The notes under the pieces are model-generated. The model worked only from the letters and a program-made list of their open reading frames with translations. It was not told where the DNA came from and ran no database searches. From Marinagarivorans sp. UBA5868 (GTDB lineage Bacteria > Pseudomonadota > Gammaproteobacteria > Pseudomonadales > Cellvibrionaceae): 10,109 nt of DNA. The position numbers were made by a program, and so were the translations under genes. Shown here piece after piece: positions 1 through 7,178 of the stretch (positions within the stretch are counted from its first letter, which is position 1; every line of letters begins with the position of its first letter). Where the stretch lies: the NCBI GenBank assembly GCA_002432095.1, contig DJFQ01000071.1:4918-15026 (forward strand). Direction: 5' to 3'.

Positions 1-1752
1 CACTATGTGGATGCCCAGACCAAAACCCAGCTGCGGATCGCCGGATTCGGCAAATGGCTGATTGAGCTGGCGCAGCCGCGTCTCCGACATACCCGGCCCC
101 TGATCCCACACCTGAATTAAATAACCGCCGTTGCGTACCCGCCCACTTAACAATACCTGTCCATGCCCGGCGTGGCGCAGAGCGTTGTGCAGTAGATTGT
201 CGAGGATGCGACGCACCAACAGCCGCAGACAGGTCACTTCCACTTCGGTTGCCCGCACTCTTAGCCCCATGCCTTTTGCGGCGAATGCAGGCCGGTGCGG
301 TGCGGCGATTTCTTCCAGCAGGGTGAGTCCGCTCAGTGTCTCCTGCAGTTGTCGATAGGTACTGCGGTTGAGTTGCAGACGGTTGCGCAGCATGGCGTCG
401 GCGTGGCTGAGGGTGTCATTCAACTGGCGGATGATGGGGTCGTCCGCGTCCCGGGTCGCCAGTTGCAGGCGCATGGCCGCCAGCAATTGCAGCAAGTCGT
501 GGGAGGCTGTGGCCGACTGCAACACGGTCGCTTTGGATTGATGACGCAGTTCAGCCGCCGCTTGTTCACTCGCCGCCAATGCCTGTATATCCCGCGCGCG
601 CTCGATCATCTGCTGGTCCAGCAGGCGACGAAGATGGCGCTGTTGCAGCAGAATCGCGGCGGACAGGCAAAGCACGTCGATAAACTGACCGCCGGTGGTG
701 AGGGCAAAAGCACGGAAGCCGAAATCGATGCCAAGGCATACCAGCAATAGCAGATAGGCGAGGCCGCAATGCAGGCACGAGCCGAGTAACAGCAGGCCGG
801 CACCCGGCTCGCGCCGGCGCACGGCCTGGAGCGCTGCAAACACCGAAAGGGGGAGACCCACCACCACCAATAGGGTAAGCGCCATCGCCGTCGACCAGAG
901 CAATCCCGTCAACGCCAAGATGGCGATGGCGAGACTAAACCCCATCAGACTGCGATAAAGAAGCGGATTGTGCTGGCGGAAAGCGAAGATGTTGGCGAAG
1001 AAGAGAAAATAAAACACATAGATAAACGCCGCCGCCAGAGCGGTGATATGGATATTGAGTGTCGTTTGAGTGGGGAAGAATAACCGCCACCCATAGCCGA
1101 AGATCTGCACCATAAACAGCAAAATGCAGAAGATAAACAGACAGTAAAAACCCAGGGACGCGCTTGGGCGCAAAAAGAACTGCACCACAAAGAACAGCAA
1201 CAGCACCAATCCCAGTCCTAGGCTGATGCCGTTAAGCAGGGTGAAGATGTAACTGCGCTCCAAAAAGGTGGGTTCGTCTATGACGTGCAGAGAAAGAGGA
1301 AAATTCGCGAGACTTCGATATTGGATAAACAAAGCGCCCTGTTCGCCGGGCTCCAACTGCAGCAGCAGACTGACATTGGTATGGCGGGCGTAATGAGTGG
1401 CGGTGACACCATTGCCGGGGCGAAGCGTGATCGGTTCCTCCGCTCCCCGCACCCAGTACGCGTGCAGCAGGGGAGGATTGGCAACACCAGTGGAGAGCAC
1501 TCGCTCAATGGGTTGATCCGTTGAGTTGTGCAGGTGAATACGGTACCAATGTGTGTGGACGCGGCCCAACCAGGGTTTTTCCGCGAGGGGTACGAACCAC
1601 CCAGGATTATCTCGAAGGGTATCCAGGTTGAATTGGCCGGTGCGATCGGCAAAATACTCGATTTTCGGGGACTCCTCCTCGGCCTTTGCCACGATGCATA
1701 GCATCAGCAACGCCAACAGAAATACAACTTGAATGCCCGTTGCTGTTTTCAA
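1..1752 (-). CDS. 7TMR-DISM sensor histidine kinase (C-terminus cut by window edge)
   Basis: Inner-membrane sensor kinase that should autophosphorylate on His and pass phosphate to a response regulator, probably the divergent one next door. The visible part is 584 residues. Residues 1-24 form a signal peptide (MKTATGIQVVFLLALLML...). Residues 30-160 are a periplasmic domain resembling 7TMR-DISMED2. Residues 168-370 hold about seven hydrophobic helices, then a helical linker to about 410. The H-box is ASHDLLQ with the phosphoacceptor H418, the N-box DNLLHNA has N523, the G1 box is DQGPGM from D550, and FGLGI lies at the very end, so few residues are missing. The H-box resembles the SHDLRQP class of kinases. 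The start is a TTG at 1752: there is no upstream ATG before the in-frame stop at 1798-1800, AGGA lies 10 nt before it, and it gives a clean signal peptide. The ligand is unknown. Confidence 0.93.
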   Translation of the reverse strand, partial: MKTATGIQVVFLLALLMLCIVAKAEEESPKIEYFADRTGQFNLDTLRDNPGWFVPLAEKPWLGRVHTHWYRIHLHNSTDQPIERVLSTGVANPPLLHAYWVRGAEEPITLRPGNGVTATHYARHTNVSLLLQLEPGEQGALFIQYRSLANFPLSLHVIDEPTFLERSYIFTLLNGISLGLGLVLLLFFVVQFFLRPSASLGFYCLFIFCILLFMVQIFGYGWRLFFPTQTTLNIHITALAAAFIYVFYFLFFANIFAFRQHNPLLYRSLMGFSLAIAILALTGLLWSTAMALTLLVVVGLPLSVFAALQAVRRREPGAGLLLLGSCLHCGLAYLLLLVCLGIDFGFRAFALTTGGQFIDVLCLSAAILLQQRHLRRLLDQQMIERARDIQALAASEQAAAELRHQSKATVLQSATASHDLLQLLAAMRLQLATRDADDPIIRQLNDTLSHADAMLRNRLQLNRSTYRQLQETLSGLTLLEEIAAPHRPAFAAKGMGLRVRATEVEVTCLRLLVRRILDNLLHNALRHAGHGQVLLSGRVRNGGYLIQVWDQGPGMSETRLRQLNQPFAESGDPQLGFGLGIHIV

Positions 1753-1797
1753 AAACTTACGGTCCTGTTGTTGTGATGCCGTTGTATGGTGCGGGTG

Positions 1798-1815
1798 TTA
1801 AGGTGCCGGTCTTAA
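1798..1815. promoter_or_regulatory. Small dyad between kinase and regulator genes
   Basis: TTAAG and CTTAA form perfect 5-bp inverted arms around an 8-bp spacer, inside the roughly 100-bp gap between the divergent kinase and regulator genes. The position would suit an operator for autoregulation by a dimeric NarL-type regulator. Arms this short can arise by chance, so the assignment is weak. No convincing -35/-10 pair was identified in this gap. Confidence 0.2.
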
Positions 1816-1854
1816 GATGATAGCCAACCGCACAGGCGGAAAATGGAGCTGCAG

Positions 1855-2451
1855 ATGAACCTCGTCATAGTGGACGATCACGATATTTTTCGCCAATCCC
1901 TCGCTTTATTACTCGGTCAAAAAGGCCATCATCAGGTGTTAGAGACGTTTGCGTCCTCAGAGCCGCTCTTGACTTGGAAGGGTGTACCGCCCGACGCAGT
2001 GTTGCTCGATTACCACATTCCCCAACAGAACGCATGGCAAGTGCTGGAACAACTGCAACGCCATTGGCCAGAGGTAAAGATAGTGTTTCTCACCGGTACC
2101 GGATCGGTCGCGGTGCTCCGGCAGATCGTCGCCAGCAGCGCCGCTGGGGTGCTGCACAAACGCGATAGCGCCGACACTATCCTCGAACTGCTTACGCAGA
2201 TCGAACAAGGACAAAAGGTCGTGTCGCCGGAGATTATCCAGCAAATGGATGAAGCCGAATGTGGATTCACCGCGCGGGAATTGGAAGTTCTCAGCTGCTT
2301 GCTGCAAGGGCGCACGGCGGAGGAGATCGCGGCCAGTCTGCATATCTCCCGGCGCACTGTAGAAAAACATAAAGAAAACATGATGCGCAAAGCAGAATTA
2401 AACAATCTGGCCCAACTGATCGAATTGGGCCACCGTTTAGAGCTCCACTAG
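1855..2451 (+). CDS. NarL/LuxR-family response regulator
   Basis: DNA-binding response regulator of 198 residues, the usual length for the family. The N-terminal receiver domain opens with VIVDDHDIF (acidic pair), has the phosphoacceptor Asp in LLDYHIP (about residue 52), the conserved Thr in FLTGTG (about 80) and Lys in LHKRD (about 102). The C-terminal LuxR-type helix-turn-helix covers about residues 137-196, with TARELEVL, EEIAASLHIS and RTVEKHKENM. An in-frame ATG lies 12 nt upstream at 1843, but its purine-rich stretch is too close; the ATG at 1855 has GGAG six nt upstream and starts exactly at the receiver domain. It is divergent from the sensor kinase, so the two are probably cognate. 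Its stop shares the bases CTAG with the stop of the convergent ankyrin gene. Target genes are unknown; the neighbouring cytochrome locus is a candidate. Confidence 0.95.
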   Translation: MNLVIVDDHDIFRQSLALLLGQKGHHQVLETFASSEPLLTWKGVPPDAVLLDYHIPQQNAWQVLEQLQRHWPEVKIVFLTGTGSVAVLRQIVASSAAGVLHKRDSADTILELLTQIEQGQKVVSPEIIQQMDEAECGFTARELEVLSCLLQGRTAEEIAASLHISRRTVEKHKENMMRKAELNNLAQLIELGHRLELH

Positions 2452-4442
2452 AACACGCCCAGCAGCGCCTTACTCTTCACCAACTCATGCATCTGCGGAC
2501 TGACCTGTTTCGATAGGTCGATAGCGGAGAATCCCAGGCGATTTTTGCGAGTGACACTGGCGTTGGCGTTCAGCAGATGTTTCACCACTTCCGGCGCGTT
2601 GGCGGATACGGCGATCATTAGCGCGGTGTCACCACGCTGATTGCGCGACTCCACCTGGGCCTTGTTCTGCAGTAACCAGGCTGTCAGCAACGGGTCTTTA
2701 TTGATGGCCGCCAACATCAATGCGCTATTGCCGCTCGCAGCCTGATGATTGATGTCGCTGTGGGGCAGGAGCAGGCGCGCGCACTCCAGGCAGCCTTTAT
2801 CCACCGCCATCTGGAAAGGTGTGCGCCCGACGCTGTCCTCCTGGCGTGCGGAGACGCCGATCTGCAACAGGCGGGGAATCAACTTGGTGTTGCCTTCTGC
2901 AGCAGCAAACCACAGAGCGTTGCGCTGTTGCTTGTCGACGGCGGCACCGGAGCTGGCGAAGGGCAGAAGTTTATCGAGCACATTTTGGGCGCGGTGTTGG
3001 GTGGCCAGCAGTATGTAGCGGTCCACCGGCGCCCGGGCAACCGTCAACTGCGCTTTGATCGCGGCGGTATTGGGGGAGTCGCCCATGAGATCCGCCAGAA
3101 GTAGATCGGCAATAGCGTAGCGATCTTCTTCCAGTGCGGTAATCAATGCATCGCGACCGCTGTCATCGGCGATGCCGGCATTGGCTCCTGCCGCTAGCAG
3201 CGTCTTCACCATGTCTTCCTGATTCGCCTGTACCGCGACATGCAGAGCGGTGACGCCGCGATAGGCGATTTGGTTAACCTCCGCCTGCTGTTTTAACAAT
3301 GTGGCCACCATTTGCGGCTTTTGATGTTTGATGGCAAGGATTAGCAGTGTCGATCCATCATCAAGGACGGTGTTGACGGCTTTGGGATCGTTGCGCAGCA
3401 ATTGTTCCAGAAGTGCACGGTTGTCGTTGATCACCGCCTTGGCGACGGCTGGTAGAGAACCGTCGTCAAGCTGCTGAGCTACCACTTTTACGTCCTGGGC
3501 TTTGCGCCCCGCACGCCACCCGCTGCCGTGTTTTGCGCCTAATTTTTCCAGCGCGGCGACCGTTTGCGCAGCACCTTGATATTCGGCCAGGTCCAAAGGT
3601 GTCCACCCTTCTTTGTTGCTGTGATTAACGCTGACTCCAAGCCGGGTGAGCGGCGCCACCAGTTCGTACTGTTGCAGGCGTATGGCGTAATGCAGAAGGT
3701 TGTCGCCGTTGGCGAGAATCTGGTCTTTATCGGCACCGGCTTGAAGAAGCTTTTGCACGAGATCCGTGTGCTTGCGCTCAAGGGCGGTCTGCACCGCCGT
3801 CAGGCCAAAGTTATCCCGGTGGCGCACATCGATGTCTTTGGATAATAACCAGTCCACCGCCGTTTTGCTGCCAGCAGTAGCGGCATAAAACAGCGCCGTA
3901 CGTCCGGCACTATCCGTTAAATTGATATTGCTGTGCTGTTGCAACAGGCGGGTCAAAAGCTCGATTTGGCCGGCGCGCGCGGCGCCAAACCACTGGGCTT
4001 CAATGGGAGCCTCTTGATTGACCTGTACTCCAGGCGCCCCGCGGGCAAGCAGATTCTTGGCGGGGGCATAGTTCTGATCCGCGGAGGCTTGCAACAATTG
4101 CCGGGCGCGCTCGGGGGCGCTCTGTTGCAGTAATTGCGAAAGCGCGAATTGCGCGCCGGCGTGATTTTGCCCCGCGGCTTGTTCCAGCCAATGAGCAGCC
4201 TGCTTTTCGTCTTTCGGAACTCCGCGGCCAAGCAGATACATATTGCCAAGCTGGTACTGCGCTTCGCTATTGCCGGTTTCCGCACTGCTGCGGTAGAGCG
4301 CTGCGGCCTGGGAAAACTGCTGCTGGCGAATGGCCTTGCTCGCCGCTGCCAGATCGTCGGCGTAACCTGTTTGAACGAGCGCGACACTAAGAGTGACGAG
4401 GACAGGGCCGGTCAGGCGGGTCCAGAACTTACGCGGTGCCAA
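2448..4442 (-). CDS. Exported Sel1-repeat and ankyrin-repeat protein
   Basis: Predicted periplasmic scaffold protein of 664 residues with no enzymatic motif. It has a Sec signal peptide (about residues 1-28, ending near QTGYA), one to two Sel1/TPR-like repeats at about 43-105 (AQYQLGNMYLLGRGV, then HAGAQFALSQLL), and about 15 ankyrin repeats from about 150 to the end, in blocks parted by less regular linkers. Typical ankyrin cores are GRTALFYAA, GVTALHVAV and GDTALMIAV. An upstream GTG at 4499 is possible, but the TTG at 4442 has GGAGG at ideal spacing and puts the signal peptide at the N-terminus. It overlaps the upstream oxidoreductase gene by 14 bp, so translation is probably coupled. Known precedent: periplasmic AnkB of Pseudomonas aeruginosa supports catalase KatB. 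A supporting role for the redox proteins here is inference. Confidence 0.88.
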   Translation of the reverse strand: MAPRKFWTRLTGPVLVTLSVALVQTGYADDLAAASKAIRQQQFSQAAALYRSSAETGNSEAQYQLGNMYLLGRGVPKDEKQAAHWLEQAAGQNHAGAQFALSQLLQQSAPERARQLLQASADQNYAPAKNLLARGAPGVQVNQEAPIEAQWFGAARAGQIELLTRLLQQHSNINLTDSAGRTALFYAATAGSKTAVDWLLSKDIDVRHRDNFGLTAVQTALERKHTDLVQKLLQAGADKDQILANGDNLLHYAIRLQQYELVAPLTRLGVSVNHSNKEGWTPLDLAEYQGAAQTVAALEKLGAKHGSGWRAGRKAQDVKVVAQQLDDGSLPAVAKAVINDNRALLEQLLRNDPKAVNTVLDDGSTLLILAIKHQKPQMVATLLKQQAEVNQIAYRGVTALHVAVQANQEDMVKTLLAAGANAGIADDSGRDALITALEEDRYAIADLLLADLMGDSPNTAAIKAQLTVARAPVDRYILLATQHRAQNVLDKLLPFASSGAAVDKQQRNALWFAAAEGNTKLIPRLLQIGVSARQEDSVGRTPFQMAVDKGCLECARLLLPHSDINHQAASGNSALMLAAINKDPLLTAWLLQNKAQVESRNQRGDTALMIAVSANAPEVVKHLLNANASVTRKNRLGFSAIDLSKQVSPQMHELVKSKALLGVF

Positions 4443-5748
4443 ATTTTGCCTCCACTTGAATGCCGGCGCTGTGGAGGAACGGCGTGGGTAAAAGACCACC
4501 TGCGCAGATCACCACAACATCATTGGGAATTGTCTGTAAACCTTGCGCAGTATCCAGCACCACGGCAGATGGTTTGATCTCTTTAACCTGGGATTCGAGC
4601 AATACCGTCAATTGGCCTCGGGATTGAGCCGAGGCGAGGCGTTCGCGATTGGCCTGCCTGGCGCGGGCGAACGCTTTGCCGCGGTAGGTCAAGGTAACTT
4701 TCGCCCCCGGTTGGCGGGCAATCGACGTAGCGGCTTCCAAGGCGCTGTCGCCACCCCCCACCACCAACACTTTGCGACCGATGTACTGCTCTGGATCGAT
4801 CAACCGGTACACCACCTTGGATTGGTCTTCTCCAGGAACCCCGAGCCTGCGCGGGGTTCCGCGACGACCGAGGGCGAGCAACACATTATGGCAGCGCATC
4901 TCGCTTTTGGTAGTGGTGACCAGAAATCCCTGGTCCAGCGGTTTGACGTTTTCCACCCGGGTATTGGTTTGGATTTTTAAACCGGTTTTGCGGATCACAT
5001 CGTGCCAGAAATCCACCAACTGTTCTTTGCTTGCCTCACGGAACTGAAACTGGCCTACCAGCGGCAGGTCCGCCGGTTGCGTCATCACCATCTTGCCGCG
5101 TGGGTAATGGGCGAGGGTTCCACCGATAGAGTCCTGCTCCAACACAATAAACCGCAAGTTTTTGGTTTTGGCTTCCAGAGCGGCACTCAGCCCTGCGGGT
5201 CCAGCACCAACAATAACCAAGTCATATTCAAGCCCGTGGGATTTTGGCAACTTGCGTTGAATTGCATCAAGCGCTTGGCGCCCCTGGGTAATGGCATTTT
5301 TGATCAATCCCATGCCTCCCAGTTCACCGGCAATATAAATACCCGGAACGCTGGTCTCGAAATCCTTGCTTAGCAACGGAATATCGACGCCGCGGGTGGC
5401 GGACCCGAATACCAGCGTAATGGCATCGGAGGGGCAGGCCTCCCGGCAAGCGCCGTGGCCGATGCATTCTGCGGGAGCGACCAACGCGGCTTTGCGGTTG
5501 ATCAAGCCCAGCACGTCGCCCTCCGGGCAGGCGGTGACGCAGGCGCCGCATCCCATACATTTGCCTGCATCAATATGCGGGTGGAGGGAAACTGGCTCGC
5601 CCATGCCGCTATTGATGGCGGTTTCCAGGCGCATACGAGCGCGGCGGTTGGTACGCCACTGCCAGAGATAATAAGTGCTTAAAAGCATCAGCAGGGGGAC
5701 GCCGAAAATCACGGCGTTGGGCGGTGCGAAATCCACAGGTGGTCTCAA
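4429..5748 (-). CDS. Membrane-anchored ferredoxin/FAD-dependent NAD(P) oxidoreductase, apparently permuted
   Basis: Flavoprotein of 439 residues likely passing electrons between NAD(P)H, FAD and Fe-S clusters. One transmembrane helix (about 12-30) is followed by a basic stretch (WRTNRRARMR), which by the positive-inside rule puts the rest in the cytoplasm. A ferredoxin-like domain has CMGCGACVTACP (C64, C67, C70, C74) and CIGHGACREACP (C95, H98, C101, C105), where His replaces the expected second Cys. Residues 132-156 (VPGIYIAGELGGMGLIKNA) match the FAD motif that normally ends thioredoxin-reductase-like proteins. Then come GAGPAG (181-186, FAD) and GGGDSA (331-336, NAD(P)) with basic residues in YRGKAFARAR that suggest NADPH. 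No CxxC redox disulfide is present. The assigned start is TTG with a weak GAACGAG upstream; GTG five codons in is an alternative. It is first in a two-gene operon, divergent from the cytochrome operon. Confidence 0.92.
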   Translation of the reverse strand: MRPPVDFAPPNAVIFGVPLLMLLSTYYLWQWRTNRRARMRLETAINSGMGEPVSLHPHIDAGKCMGCGACVTACPEGDVLGLINRKAALVAPAECIGHGACREACPSDAITLVFGSATRGVDIPLLSKDFETSVPGIYIAGELGGMGLIKNAITQGRQALDAIQRKLPKSHGLEYDLVIVGAGPAGLSAALEAKTKNLRFIVLEQDSIGGTLAHYPRGKMVMTQPADLPLVGQFQFREASKEQLVDFWHDVIRKTGLKIQTNTRVENVKPLDQGFLVTTTKSEMRCHNVLLALGRRGTPRRLGVPGEDQSKVVYRLIDPEQYIGRKVLVVGGGDSALEAATSIARQPGAKVTLTYRGKAFARARQANRERLASAQSRGQLTVLLESQVKEIKPSAVVLDTAQGLQTIPNDVVVICAGGLLPTPFLHSAGIQVEAKFGTA

Positions 5749-5791
5749 CTCGTTCGGGCGCCCGCTTATGCAGCTAGAGTCGCGGCGCGCT

Positions 5792-5819
5792 AGTGTAATT
5801 AATTCGGTTTAGCATTCAA
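5792..5819 (-). promoter_or_regulatory. Candidate sigma70-type promoter for the oxidoreductase operon
   Basis: On the minus strand TTGAAT (5819-5814) and TACACT (5797-5792) are separated by 16 bp; each matches four of six consensus bases. Transcription would start near 5785, giving a leader of roughly 37 nt before the TTG start at 5748. The position is right but the match is moderate. Confidence 0.35.
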
Positions 5820-5864
5820 TACGAACCGTTGCCGCAGAGTCACATACAGTGAGATCCACTGCTC

Positions 5865-5892
5865 ATTCTGGCAAACAAATGTCCCCTATAAT
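5865..5892 (+). promoter_or_regulatory. Candidate promoter with perfect TATAAT box
   Basis: A perfect TATAAT lies at 5887-5892 on the plus strand, but the -35 area (around ATTCTG, 5865-5870) is poor and no extended -10 TG is present. If used, it would give the cytochrome operon an untranslated leader of about 375 nt. A TTGACT at 6177-6182, closer to the gene, has only a weak -10 partner (GATGAT, 15 bp spacer). The true start is undecided. Confidence 0.25.
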
Positions 5893-5942
5893 CCCAAGCC
5901 TTTTTTCATCATTTGGCGAATGTCTTGGAACATCGTCGGCCC

Positions 5943-5976
5943 AAAAAGTATAAGCAGTGGGACGAAAAAGTATAAG
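5943..5976. repeat. 12-bp direct repeat AAAAAGTATAAG, two copies
   Basis: AAAAAGTATAAG occurs at 5943-5954 and again at 5965-5976, 22 bp apart start to start, which is about two helical turns and puts both copies on the same DNA face. It lies about 50-90 bp downstream of the TATAAT box, in the divergent region. Paired sites for a regulator, such as the NarL-type protein of this window, would look like this; the role is inference. Confidence 0.45.
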
Positions 5977-6273
5977 AAACCAAGAGATGACCTTCGCTCA
6001 CTGAACAAACTGTCTATCCTCAACGTAGTGATCTACGCAATAGCGAGAGCTGCGGCCGCACCGACAGCAAAGTGGTTGCAGGCGAGATTTCCGACAAAAA
6101 ATTCTATATGGTCTGTCTGAAATTAAGTGGTGGCGCGTAAATTAACATATTATAGTTGTTGCCGCCAAACGCCTGTTTGACTACATTTTCCCAGTGTGAT
6201 GATGCATCTGGAAGCTGCAGTTTGCTCGGCATGAACCGAATCTGCGCCGGGGTTGATTGAGAAGTTTAGTGGT

Positions 6274-7167
6274 ATGACAACAAGCACAGACAGCATGAAT
6301 AGCGCTTTAAAGGATCGCTATTTGGCGCATGCGCATCGGATATTTGTCCTGCTGTTGGCCGCTGGATGGCTGGTGTTGGTGAGTTGGGGTTGGTCGGTGC
6401 GCGACCAGGACTATATTTCGGCATCGAGTGGCTTGGGTTATTACCTGGGCATGTCCGGCGGCTGCATGATCCTGTTGCTCCTGACGTACAGTTTGCGTAA
6501 GCGGGTGCGGGCCCTGAGTAATCTGTTTCATCTGCGCTATTGGTTTCGCCTGCATATGATGCTCGGTGTCTTGGCGCCCACGGCCATCTTGTTTCACGCA
6601 AGATTCACCATGGGTTCCGCGGTTAACAGCACAGTGGCATTGGTATGTTTGCTCACGGTGGCCAGCAGTGGATTGATCGGCCGGTTTTTGTATAACCGGG
6701 TTCACGCCGGCGTGTACGGCGAGAAGATCAAATTGGTGCAGGTGCGACGCGATTTTCAAACGCTTCATCAGGCGGTGTTGGATCTAGCGGTCACCGACAA
6801 ACAAAAGGAGCGTGCGGAAGGGGTCTTTGATGCATTGGAGGAATTGATCGGGAGCTTGGACACGGCGACGTTCGCGGCGCTTGTGCGCAATCGTCACCGC
6901 GCGCGGGTGATCGCCCAATCTCTGCGGACACTGTTGAAAGCTATCGAGGACTACCACGAAGAGCATCCAGAGGCTCACGAGGAGTTAAGTAAAACCCGCG
7001 CGGATATTCATAATTGCGCGGATATTATGCTGGCAATTTTGAACAAGCTGCCGGGCCTGCATTTATTTGAGCGCTTGTTTGCGCTTTGGCATGTCGTGCA
7101 TTTGCCGATTTTTGGCTTGATGATTATTACCGCGATCACCCACGTGATTGTTGTTCACATGTATTGA
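6274..7167 (+). CDS. Di-heme b-type membrane cytochrome
   Basis: Inner-membrane protein of 297 residues. Hydrophobic helices lie at about 22-40, 55-72, 94-112, 117-137 and 270-296. Two helices each carry a pair of His 14 apart: H94 and H108 (HX13H), and H276 and H290 (HX13H). This is the pattern that holds two stacked b hemes in bc1-type cytochrome b, so it probably carries electrons across the membrane. A soluble, charged, helical segment of about 130 residues (138-268) sits between the fourth and fifth helices, preceded by GLIGRFLYNRVHAG, a motif I associate with membrane proteins found beside FAD oxidoreductases and multiheme cytochromes. The ATG at 6274 is preferred (GAGAAG nine nt upstream); a TTG at 6253 would add seven residues. 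First gene of the plus-strand operon, 11 nt before the 21-heme cytochrome. No sequence-level family assignment could be checked. Confidence 0.82.
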   Translation: MTTSTDSMNSALKDRYLAHAHRIFVLLLAAGWLVLVSWGWSVRDQDYISASSGLGYYLGMSGGCMILLLLTYSLRKRVRALSNLFHLRYWFRLHMMLGVLAPTAILFHARFTMGSAVNSTVALVCLLTVASSGLIGRFLYNRVHAGVYGEKIKLVQVRRDFQTLHQAVLDLAVTDKQKERAEGVFDALEELIGSLDTATFAALVRNRHRARVIAQSLRTLLKAIEDYHEEHPEAHEELSKTRADIHNCADIMLAILNKLPGLHLFERLFALWHVVHLPIFGLMIITAITHVIVVHMY

Positions 7168-7178
7168 CGGAAACCCTG

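Larger units (their letters stand above)
5749..6273. other. Divergent intergenic control region
   Basis: This stretch of about 525 bp separates the minus-strand oxidoreductase operon from the plus-strand cytochrome operon. It is more AT-rich in patches than its neighbours. It holds a candidate promoter on each strand, a 12-bp direct repeat, a CGTAG-TGAT-CTACG hairpin (6024-6037) and the 8-bp palindrome GATGCATC (6201-6208). A 66-codon open frame at 5920-6120 has no good ribosome site, no recognisable motif and looks unlike the neighbouring genes; I do not call it. I saw no clear FNR, CRP or Fur box. The size leaves room for a regulatory RNA or long leader, for which there is no direct evidence. 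Confidence 0.6.

Noticed and set aside
4134..4577. Plus-strand open frame of 147 codons over the ankyrin/oxidoreductase junction
   Set aside because: Antisense to two well-supported genes with no domain signal or ribosome site.
4429..5748. Idea that the odd motif order of the oxidoreductase is a frameshift or assembly error
   Set aside because: The frame is uninterrupted for 439 codons and all motifs are intact; permutation explains the order better.
5920..6120. 66-codon plus-strand open frame in the divergent region
   Set aside because: No good ribosome site, no recognisable motif, low-complexity start with Lys-rich repeat arising from the 12-bp direct repeat; not supported as a gene.
6253..6273. 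FNR-like half site TTGAT at 6253-6257 before the cytochrome b gene
   Set aside because: The second half (ATCAA) is absent at the right spacing, so there is no full anaerobox.
7086..7178. Upstream in-frame ATG that would lengthen the 21-heme cytochrome by 31 residues
   Set aside because: It lies within the cytochrome b gene and would place a hydrophilic stretch ahead of a good Sec signal peptide; ATG 7179 has its own ribosome site.
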